Part shown: positions 1 to 5,570 of the stretch, one piece after another
Position numbering within the stretch: the stretch's first letter is position 1
Layout: every line of letters begins with the position of its first letter
Assembly (NCBI GenBank): GCA_903822115.1
Contig: CAIJNU010000043.1
Location: 1 to 8,222 of the forward strand
Reading direction: 5' to 3'
DNA from: an uncultured Candidatus Peregrinibacteria bacterium
Lineage (GTDB): Bacteria; Patescibacteriota; Gracilibacteria; Peribacterales; Peribacteraceae
Length of the DNA: 8,222 bases
The notes under the pieces: generated by a model
The model's input: the letters and a program-made list of their open reading frames with translations, nothing else
Told to the model about the DNA's origin: nothing
The model's database searches: none
Translations under genes and position numbers: made by a program

Positions 1-46
1 AGCCGTTCCTGCAGGGAGAGGGAAGTTGCCGATCGGAAGGCTCAGT

Positions 47-418
47 TCAGAGTATCTTCAGAATCCAATTGGCCACGCCGATGCAGAGAATCGCCGCCCC
101 CCATCCCACGATGCCCCCGTCGATGTGAAATGTGGTGAGGGTGGGATCAAGCGACTGACTCGCGAGGAGCGCGAGCCAGAGGAAGACGCCGTTGGCGACG
201 AGGAATGCCAACAGTGTCGCGAAGAATTGCAGAGGGGCGGTCAGGAGCGAGAGCAGCGGACGCACGATCATGTTCATGACGGCGAGGAGGAGGCCGATCA
301 CCACGAATCCGCGCCACCCTCCCGTGATGACGAAATACTGCGGCAGGTAGGTGGCTAGCGCCCAGACGAGCGCGATCGATGCGATAATCCGAAGGGCGAT
401 GCGCAGAGGGAGGGACAT
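47..418 (-). CDS. Phage-holin-4_2-like small integral membrane protein
   Basis: The product is a 123-residue, very hydrophobic protein with about four membrane helices (roughly residues 6-22, 36-58, 65-87 and 101-120). The second helix contains the N-x-x-V-R-P-L-L-x-L-L-T-x-P-L pattern (N49 to L63), and the last begins with a G-G-I-V-G-W-G-A run. Both are typical of the Pfam family PF04020 (phage holin family 4, superfamily IV), and the length is normal for it. Despite the name, most members are chromosomal proteins of unknown function in the cytoplasmic membrane; a lytic role should not be assumed. The ATG at 418 is preceded by no clear Shine-Dalgarno. The gene starts 19 nt after the ileS stop on the same strand, so it is probably co-transcribed or translationally coupled with ileS. 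The family call is fairly sure; the function is unknown. Confidence 0.85.
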   Translation of the reverse strand: MSLPLRIALRIIASIALVWALATYLPQYFVITGGWRGFVVIGLLLAVMNMIVRPLLSLLTAPLQFFATLLAFLVANGVFLWLALLASQSLDPTLTTFHIDGGIVGWGAAILCIGVANWILKIL

Positions 419-437
419 GCTCGGGAGTGGAAAGTTT

Positions 438-3400
438 TCAGATTTTCTGGATGCGGATGATCACTTCCTTTCCGTCGATTTCGATGCGGTGATCCTCTCC
501 TTCGGCCTCGCCGAGCGTGGAGTTCGTCTCCTTGAGGATGTCCTCCTTGCAGGAGGAGAGCACCTCAAAGGCGTCGGTGATGCTGAGGACGATGCGGTCG
601 CTGATGGAAAGCCCGGCATTCTTGCGTTCCTGCTGGATGGCGCGGATGAGATCGCGACCGCACCCCTCCATCTTCAGTTCCTGTGAGATCGTCGTGTCAA
701 GACTCACCACGAAGCCCTTGTCCGCGGCGATATCCAATCCCTTCTCTGCGACGTAGACGATGGTCGCTTCGTCGGGGGAGAGACGTTCTTCACCGATGAG
801 GATCGATCCGTTTTTCTCCTCCGTGAATTCTCCACGCTTGCCCGCTGCGATGATCTCCTGCACGCGGCCGCCGAGCCTCGGCCCGACCTTGCGTGCATCG
901 ACTTGCACGATCGGATGGGCGATCCCCGCGGCGTCTGAGCGGATCTCGACGTGCTTCACGTTCAGCTCTTCCCGGAGGAGCGAGAGGTCTTCGTCTGTCA
1001 GGAAATCTTCCGGCCACGCGGGCGGGAGCACGAACGTCGCTTTCTCGAGCGGCTGACGCACTTTGATCTTCTTCTCCGAGCGCAGCGACAATCCGAGCGT
1101 CACGAGCGTCCGGAGCGTGCGCGTCTTGCGCAGCAGCTCTTCCTCCGCCTTCGTGAGGGTGCGGGCGGAAGGCCAATCGGTGAGATGGACGGAGCCGTGA
1201 GGGGTGTGCGTGAGGTTCAGGTAGACGGCGTCTGCGAGGAAGGGGCAGAACGGCGCGAGGAGCTGGCTCAGCGTGAGGAGCACGGAGTGGAGCGTGTGGA
1301 GAGCGAGTGATTGATCTTCCTGCGCGTCGCTGTCGTTCGTTTCATCCGCGTGAATTCCTCGCTTCCCGGCGAAGCGACGTCGCGAGAGGCGGACGTACCA
1401 ATTCGTGAGTGCATCGATGGAATCCGAGAGCTCGGTGCACGTTGCGGAAAGATCGTAGCCTTCGAGTTGTTCCGTCATACGGTTCACCAGATCTTGGACT
1501 TCGGCGCAGATCCACCGGTCGAGCGGGTGAGGGGAGTGCGTGCGCGTTTCATCCGGTTCCCACTTCGCCTCGTTGGCGTAGGTGACGAAGAACGCGTAGA
1601 CGTTCCAGAGCGGGAGGAGCACCGAACGCAGCGCGTCCTCGACGAGCTTTTCGGAGAAACGAAGATCCTCGCCGCGGACGGCGGGGGAGTTCATGAGGGC
1701 GAAGCGAACGGCGTCCGCTCCGTGCTTTTCCACGATCTCGAGCGGCTCGGGATAATTCTTCAGGCGCTTGCTCATCTTCTTTCCGTCCTCCGCGAGCACC
1801 GTGCCGTTGACGACGCAGTGGTGGAATGCCGGCCTCCCGAAGAGCGCCGTCGAGAGCACCGTGAGCGTGTAGAACCATCCCCGCGTCTGATCGATCCCCT
1901 CCGCGATGAAGTCGGCGGGGAAGCCGGGAGGCAGCTTGGCGTTGGGGGTCTTGCGCTTGGAAACTTGCGATTTAATGGCGGAAGTGACGCGTGCGCGAAT
2001 TCGGTTCAGCCCTCTCTGATGCTGAAAACTGAAGGGAAAGTGCGACTGGGCGTACGGCATGGATCCGCTCTCGAACCAGCAGTCGAGAACGTCGGGAATG
2101 CGGGCGAACTGAGGCTTGATGGTCGTTTCGTACACGCCGGCGTTCCCGAGAAGCATGCGTGCTTCCGCATAGGGAAGCTTGTCGACAATTATGCGCAAGG
2201 CACTCACCACTCCGCCGTGCGTGACGACGAGCACACGTTTGCCTTTGAAATCCTGGAGCAGTCTCTGAGTGGCACCGGAGATGCGCTTGATGAATGCGGA
2301 GTGAGATTCTCCATTCGGGGGAGTGAAGGTGTGGCCAGTAACAGAAGTGTGTTCCGGAATGCCAAACTCTTTTCGCATTTCATGGTAGCCTCTACCGGAC
2401 CAATCGCCCAAATTCCTCTCGCGCAATGCTTCCCAGGATTCGACGTTTTCAATGGCTAATGCCTTTGAGACAATCTGCGCCGTGCGCAGAGCACGGGAGA
2501 GATCGGATGAAATTATGGCGTCGAATTTCTGTCCTCGAAGACTCTCTGCGAGTTGGTGAGCTTGTTTCTCGCCATTTGCATTCAGGGGGATATCCGCATT
2601 TCCACCATGAATTTTCCCCGCTTGATTCCAATCAGTCTCACCATGCCGAACAAAGGTCACCTCTACGGCATCCGCTGCATCACCGGTTCCCTCCCACTCT
2701 ATCCCATCAACCGTTTCTTTATGTAAATCCATTTGCGCTTTCGTCTCGTGATCCCAGTAGAAGGAGACGGGCTCTGCGAAGCGGGGGTAGGGCTGGTGTG
2801 AGAGTTTCACGGGATCTTCCTTCGTGAAGAAGTGCTTCATGTTCACGACGGGATCCGCGTGCGTGACGACCACGACGTGTCCCCCACGGTGGCGATCGAG
2901 AATGTCGGAGAGAAACCCCGTCACGCGTTCCTGCACTTCGAGCCACGTCTCCATGCCCGAGAAGTGGTAGATGCTTTCGATCTGATTATTCTGGAGCTTG
3001 TGCGCTCTGCGCGCCTTCGTGAGCGCGAGATCGGAGAAGTCGACGTGCTTCCCCTCGAACCCTCCGAAGGACACTTCGCGGAGACGATCGTCGATGGTGA
3101 TGGGGACCTTGGTCTCCTTCGCGATGATCTTGGCCGTCTGCTCCGTGCGGGCGAGAGGGGAGGCGTAGATGCATGAGACGTTCTGCTCCTCGAGAACCTT
3201 CGCTGCTTCCTTTGCCTGTTTCTTCCCCCTGAGCGTCAGATCCGTCCCCGGCACGTTCCCCTGATACACCGGAGCCACGTTTCCCTGGCTCTCGCCGTGG
3301 CGCAGGATCGTGACTTTCGTGAAACGCTTCGGGTTCATGCGCATGAGATCGTCGCGACTCCCGATCACTTCGATCTGCCCCGTCTCCGCGCACTTCCAGA

Positions 3401-4832
3401 TCGGCAGCGGCGTTCCCCAGTAGCGGTTGCGGGAGATCGACCACTCGCGTGCGCCCTCGAGCCACTTCCCGAATCTCCCATCACGCAGGTGAGAGGGCAC
3501 CCACTGCGTCTGCGCATTCACCTCGAGCATCCGGTCTTTGAATTTCTCCACGGCGACGAACCAGGAGGAGGTGGCGTAATTGAGGAGGGGAGTGTCGCAG
3601 CGCCAGCAGTGGGGATAGCTGTGCTTGTACGTTTCCTTCGCGAAGAGGTTGCCGTGTCGCTCCAGCCACTCCACGACTCTGCGATCCGTTTTCATCGGAT
3701 CTCCGATCGGCTTCACCTCTTCGCCTGCGAAATCCGTGACGGCGGGGACGAAGTGCCCGTCCATGCTGACGTGCTGCAGGACGCCTACGCCTTCGCGCCT
3801 TCCGAGATTGAAGTCATCTTCGCCGAACCCCGGAGCGATGTGCACCACGCCGGTCCCTTCCTCCGTCGCGACGAAATCCGCGGCGACGATGCGGAAGGCG
3901 TTCGGGAATTTGTCGGCGAAATACGGGAAGAGGGGCTTGTACTTCTTCGCAATCAGATCCTCGGAGCTTAGATCTTCCAGAATATGGAACTCCTTTTTGT
4001 CGAAGAGCTTCTCGACGAGAGATTTCGCCACGATGAATTTCACTCCATCGCACTCGACGCGGGCGTAGGGGATCTTCGGGCCGACCGCGAGGAGCAAGTT
4101 TCCCGGGAGCGTCCACGGCGTCGTCGTCCAGGCGAGGACGAAGGTGCCGGGCTCCTCGACGAGTTCGAACTTCACCGTGACCGACAGATCCGAAATATCC
4201 TTGTATCCCTGCGTCACTTCGAAATTCGAGAGAGCCGTCTGGCAGCGAGGGCAGATGTGCATGGGCTTATGCCCCTCGTAGAGCAGTCCTTTCTCGTGGA
4301 GCTGCTTGAACACCCACCAGATGGATTCCATGTAATCGGGATCCATCGTGCGGTAGTCATGATCCATGTCGACCCACCGTCCCATGCGCTCCACGCTCGT
4401 TCTCCACTCCTTGGTGTAACGCTGGACGGCTTTGCGGCAGAGCGCGTTGAATTTCGCCACGCCCATCTCCTCGATTTCCTTCTTGGAGGAAATATTGTGC
4501 TCCTTCTCGATCTCGTACTCGACGGGCACGCCGTGGCAGTCCCATCCGAATCGCCGCTCCACGCGCTTGCCGCGCATCGTCTGGAAGCGGGGTATGACGT
4601 CCTTGATCGTGCCGGCGAGGATGTGGCCGTAGTGTGGGAGGCCGGTGGCGAAGGGGGGGCCGTCGTAGAAGCTGAACGATTCCTCGATCGCCGCATCCTT
4701 CTCGTCCGCAGCGTTCACCTTCTTCGTTCGCTGAAGAATGCTGCGCTTGAACGTGTCCTCCTCCTGCCAGTACTTGAGGATCCCGCGTTCGAGGGCGGGA
4801 AAGGATTGTCTTGGGTCGATGGGATCAAACAT
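438..4832 (-). CDS. ileS: Isoleucine--tRNA ligase, type 2, with two inserted histidine-phosphatase domains
   Basis: The enzyme charges tRNA-Ile with isoleucine in the cytoplasm using ATP. At 1464 residues it is about 400 longer than usual. Class I signatures are intact: HYGH (67-70) within the type-2 pattern PHYGHILAGTIKD, and KMSKR (1019-1023). The CP1 editing domain (about 220-420) has WTTTPWTLPGN (235-245) and GTGVVHIAPGFGEDD (326-340). Two Cys pairs (C194/C197 and C409/C412) could form a zinc site. The anticodon-binding helices span about 1060-1240, and a C-terminal DUF5915-like region follows, typical of eukaryote-like, often mupirocin-tolerant IleRS2. Between the GTPLPIW stretch (473-479) and PDVLDCWFESGSMPYAQ (913-929) lie two RHG phosphatase domains (about 506-698 and 721-908), separated by the native DLHKETVDGIEWEG segment (702-715). 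A basic insert follows at about 935-969. The ATG start gives the expected N terminus, but no good Shine-Dalgarno is visible. The identity is certain. Confidence 0.97.
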   Translation of the reverse strand: MFDPIDPRQSFPALERGILKYWQEEDTFKRSILQRTKKVNAADEKDAAIEESFSFYDGPPFATGLPHYGHILAGTIKDVIPRFQTMRGKRVERRFGWDCHGVPVEYEIEKEHNISSKKEIEEMGVAKFNALCRKAVQRYTKEWRTSVERMGRWVDMDHDYRTMDPDYMESIWWVFKQLHEKGLLYEGHKPMHICPRCQTALSNFEVTQGYKDISDLSVTVKFELVEEPGTFVLAWTTTPWTLPGNLLLAVGPKIPYARVECDGVKFIVAKSLVEKLFDKKEFHILEDLSSEDLIAKKYKPLFPYFADKFPNAFRIVAADFVATEEGTGVVHIAPGFGEDDFNLGRREGVGVLQHVSMDGHFVPAVTDFAGEEVKPIGDPMKTDRRVVEWLERHGNLFAKETYKHSYPHCWRCDTPLLNYATSSWFVAVEKFKDRMLEVNAQTQWVPSHLRDGRFGKWLEGAREWSISRNRYWGTPLPIWKCAETGQIEVIGSRDDLMRMNPKRFTKVTILRHGESQGNVAPVYQGNVPGTDLTLRGKKQAKEAAKVLEEQNVSCIYASPLARTEQTAKIIAKETKVPITIDDRLREVSFGGFEGKHVDFSDLALTKARRAHKLQNNQIESIYHFSGMETWLEVQERVTGFLSDILDRHRGGHVVVVTHADPVVNMKHFFTKEDPVKLSHQPYPRFAEPVSFYWDHETKAQMDLHKETVDGIEWEGTGDAADAVEVTFVRHGETDWNQAGKIHGGNADIPLNANGEKQAHQLAESLRGQKFDAIISSDLSRALRTAQIVSKALAIENVESWEALRERNLGDWSGRGYHEMRKEFGIPEHTSVTGHTFTPPNGESHSAFIKRISGATQRLLQDFKGKRVLVVTHGGVVSALRIIVDKLPYAEARMLLGNAGVYETTIKPQFARIPDVLDCWFESGSMPYAQSHFPFSFQHQRGLNRIRARVTSAIKSQVSKRKTPNAKLPPGFPADFIAEGIDQTRGWFYTLTVLSTALFGRPAFHHCVVNGTVLAEDGKKMSKRLKNYPEPLEIVEKHGADAVRFALMNSPAVRGEDLRFSEKLVEDALRSVLLPLWNVYAFFVTYANEAKWEPDETRTHSPHPLDRWICAEVQDLVNRMTEQLEGYDLSATCTELSDSIDALTNWYVRLSRRRFAGKRGIHADETNDSDAQEDQSLALHTLHSVLLTLSQLLAPFCPFLADAVYLNLTHTPHGSVHLTDWPSARTLTKAEEELLRKTRTLRTLVTLGLSLRSEKKIKVRQPLEKATFVLPPAWPEDFLTDEDLSLLREELNVKHVEIRSDAAGIAHPIVQVDARKVGPRLGGRVQEIIAAGKRGEFTEEKNGSILIGEERLSPDEATIVYVAEKGLDIAADKGFVVSLDTTISQELKMEGCGRDLIRAIQQERKNAGLSISDRIVLSITDAFEVLSSCKEDILKETNSTLGEAEGEDHRIEIDGKEVIIRIQKI
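2109..2672 (-). other. Inserted histidine-phosphatase domain 2 of IleRS
   Basis: This encodes about residues 721-908 of IleRS. Motifs in order are FVRHGETDWN (catalytic H730), SSDLSRALRTAQ (arginine R783), LRERNLGDWSG (E805), PPNGES (838-843) and VLVVTHGGVVSAL (H872), closing with the family's typical GNAGVYETT strand. The set is complete and closer to the cobC/PhoE/phosphoglycerate-mutase consensus than domain 1, so activity is plausible. Domain 2 does not look like a recent copy of domain 1; they share only the family motifs. Its DNA is about 52% GC by hand count (2161-2640) against about 60% for domain 1, and it uses more A/T-ending codons, which suggests a separate and perhaps later acquisition. 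It lies between native GIEWEG and native PDVLDCWFESG of the synthetase. Confidence 0.93.
2739..3317 (-). other. Inserted histidine-phosphatase domain 1 of IleRS
   Basis: This encodes about residues 506-698 of IleRS. It has the histidine-phosphatase hallmark RHGES (511-515, catalytic H512), the YASPLARTEQTA arginine motif (R562), the acidic LREVSFGGFEG motif (E586) and the second histidine in VVVVTHADPV (H658). All residues of the phosphate pocket therefore appear present, and the domain could be an active phosphatase or phosphohydrolase. The usual PGGES stretch is replaced by SGMET (625-629). The domain follows the native IGSRDDLM stretch of IleRS and ends before native DLHKE. Its GC is about 60% over 2761-3240 by hand count, which I judge by eye to be like the rest of ileS. 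The substrate is unknown; the family includes phosphoglycerate mutases, sugar-phosphate, nucleotide and nucleoside-polyphosphate phosphatases. Confidence 0.93.
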
Positions 4833-4888
4833 GGGGATGAGTGAATGATATTCACGAAAGGTCGAAGTCTTTTCTTTACAGCCGCCGT

Positions 4889-4897
4889 AGCATAGCA
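4889..4897 (-). promoter_or_regulatory. Possible extended -10 promoter for ileS
   Basis: Read on the minus strand, TGC-TATGCT forms an extended -10 element about 57 nt before the ileS ATG. I see no convincing -35 hexamer at 16-18 nt spacing, so this is a weak call. The resulting leader would be about 50 nt, too short for a T-box. Confidence 0.25.
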
Positions 4898-4949
4898 GAA
4901 ATTTTGAAAACGATGCGCAGGCTTCAGGCGTTTAGCCCGAAGGAGAAAC

Positions 4950-4973
4950 AAGAAGATAGTATTTGATCTTCTT
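4950..4973. repeat. Inverted repeat, 8-bp arms, in the divergent control region
   Basis: AAGAAGAT (4950-4957) and ATCTTCTT (4966-4973) are perfect reverse complements around an 8-nt spacer. Neither side is followed by a clear T-run, so it is not a normal terminator. It lies between the divergent ileS and 5045 promoters and could be a binding site or a weak RNA stem. Confidence 0.35.
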
Positions 4974-4986
4974 CTTCGCGGGAGAG

Positions 4987-5001
4987 ATTCTCCGGGAGAA
5001 T
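4987..5001. promoter_or_regulatory. 15-bp palindrome abutting the -35 box, possible operator
   Basis: ATTCTCC-g-GGAGAAT is a perfect 7-bp inverted repeat with one central base. It ends 2 nt before the TTGACA at 5004, in the place where a regulator would overlap RNA polymerase. The regulator is unknown and the functional reading is inference. Confidence 0.4.
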
Positions 5002-5003
5002 TC

Positions 5004-5031
5004 TTGACAGGGATGCCAAGAAACTGAGAAT
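5004..5031 (+). promoter_or_regulatory. Sigma70-type promoter of the 119-residue orphan gene
   Basis: A consensus -35 TTGACA (5004-5009) and a -10 GAGAAT (5026-5031, 4 of 6 matches) are 16 nt apart. Transcription would start near 5038, only about 7 nt before the ATG at 5045. Confidence 0.55.
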
Positions 5032-5044
5032 ATGCAGAGGAGTT

Positions 5045-5404
5045 ATGTCAGCTGCAGTCCTCACTGGCTCGAAAGCTCCTCCGATGATTGATCGCACGGG
5101 AGAGAGTCGCCTGGAAATTTCAACAGATATCATCAAAGCAATTCTCGAAGTTTTTACAAAAATCTATCATCGAGCACTGGATGCAGTGATGGGACAACTT
5201 AAGTATACGCCACAAGATCTGGGTGCTCGAAACATAGAGCAATTGCGAGCCATCGTTGATCAAAGGCTCACAGCACCCGCAGCTGAACGTGCTGCCACGG
5301 AGACGAGTGAATTGTCATTATTGAAAGCCGATGTGGACGGCATCAGGAGGGAAGTTCATGAATTAGTGTCGGAACTTCACTTGTCGACGCCGCAGGCGGC
5401 ATGA
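5045..5404 (+). CDS. Hypothetical 119-residue helical protein
   Basis: I do not recognise a family. The product has no signal peptide or membrane segment and looks mostly alpha-helical and cytoplasmic. There is a long amphipathic helix at about residues 20-52, a second helix near 62-80, an Ala-rich hinge (TAPAAERAATE), and a charged helix at about 86-112 (LLKADVDGIRREVHELVSEL) with coiled-coil-like spacing. Such small helical proteins often oligomerise or act as adaptors, but nothing here proves that. The ATG at 5045 is chosen because AGAGGAG (5036-5042) lies just upstream, although the 2-nt spacing is unusually short; the next in-frame ATG (5084) has no ribosome site. The gene has its own TTGACA promoter, is divergent from ileS, and precedes the GNAT-like gene on the same strand. 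Coding status is likely but not certain. Confidence 0.6.
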   Translation: MSAAVLTGSKAPPMIDRTGESRLEISTDIIKAILEVFTKIYHRALDAVMGQLKYTPQDLGARNIEQLRAIVDQRLTAPAAERAATETSELSLLKADVDGIRREVHELVSELHLSTPQAA

Positions 5405-5496
5405 ATTTTGGAAATGAGTGGGGCGAATCGGGCATTGTGTCATTTGAAGTTGGAGAACTGGAGGTGTCAGAATCTTGGGCAATAGATATGAAATGA
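5401..5496 (+). CDS. Possible 31-residue small ORF overlapping the preceding stop
   Basis: An ATG at 5401 overlaps the TGA of the 119-residue gene as ATGA, the arrangement typical of translational coupling. It opens a 31-codon frame rich in Glu and Gly (beginning MNFGNEWGESG) that ends at TGA 5494-5496. There is no clear Shine-Dalgarno of its own. The composition is protein-like, but the frame is short enough to be chance, so this is a low-confidence candidate. Confidence 0.22.
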   Translation: MNFGNEWGESGIVSFEVGELEVSESWAIDMK

Positions 5497-5530
5497 TGAA
5501 GGTTTTCCGACATGAGCGCTTAGAAACTAA

Positions 5531-5551
5531 ATATTGACAATCAATCAATAT
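5531..5551. promoter_or_regulatory. Inverted repeat spanning the -35 box, possible operator
   Basis: ATATTGA (5531-5537) and TCAATAT (5545-5551) are perfect reverse complements with a 7-nt spacer. The left arm contains most of the TTGACA of the next gene, so a protein bound here would block the promoter. Between the arms there is also a short tandem of AATC units. The regulatory role is inference. Confidence 0.4.
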
Positions 5552-5562
5552 ATTACTAAGAT
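5534..5562 (+). promoter_or_regulatory. Sigma70-type promoter giving a leaderless mRNA for the GNAT-like gene
   Basis: TTGACA (5534-5539) and TAAGAT (5557-5562) are separated by exactly 17 nt. The start codon at 5571 is only 8 nt after the -10 box, so transcription should begin at or within 1-3 nt of the ATG. No Shine-Dalgarno precedes the ATG, which agrees with leaderless translation. The rest of the 5405-5570 gap holds only the possible small ORF at its left end. Confidence 0.65.
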
Positions 5563-5570
5563 AACACTCC

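Noticed and set aside
1..46. CCTGCAGG and CCGATCGG short palindromes downstream of the holin-like gene, as a terminator
   Set aside because: Each is only 8 bp without a loop, and no T-run follows on the minus strand.
47..418. Evidence of a prophage from the holin-like gene
   Set aside because: Family PF04020 is mostly chromosomal and unlinked to phage genes; no other phage gene is present here.
438..440. Use of the Gracilibacteria-type code where TGA means glycine
   Set aside because: TGA closes four genes at natural protein ends, including the end of ileS 19 nt before the next gene, and no gene needs TGA read-through.
1311..2459. Plus-strand open frame of 382 codons across ileS
   Set aside because: It is antisense to well-conserved IleRS and phosphatase motifs, is Arg/Glu-rich in the way reverse-complement frames of GC-rich genes usually are, and resembles no protein.
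2109..3317. Phosphatase domains as a misassembly or as separate nested genes
   Set aside because: The frame is continuous, the synthetase resumes at the correct residues on both sides, a native segment lies between the domains, and neither domain has its own ribosome site and stop.
3984..4844. Plus-strand open frame of 286 codons opposite the IleRS N terminus
   Set aside because: It covers exactly the HYGH and editing-domain coding region on the other strand; its composition (Leu, Glu, His, Arg, Asp) is a mirror of the real gene.
4833..4882. T-box leader for ileS
   Set aside because: The leader predicted from the proposed promoter is only about 50 nt and has neither specifier stem nor T-box consensus.
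5351..5400. Stem GAAGTTC/GAACTTC and the GCCG/CGGC hairpin at the end of the 119-residue gene, as an intrinsic terminator
   Set aside because: Both lie inside coding sequence; the first has no T-run and the second has only 4 bp and a TTTT some bases later, so they may be chance.
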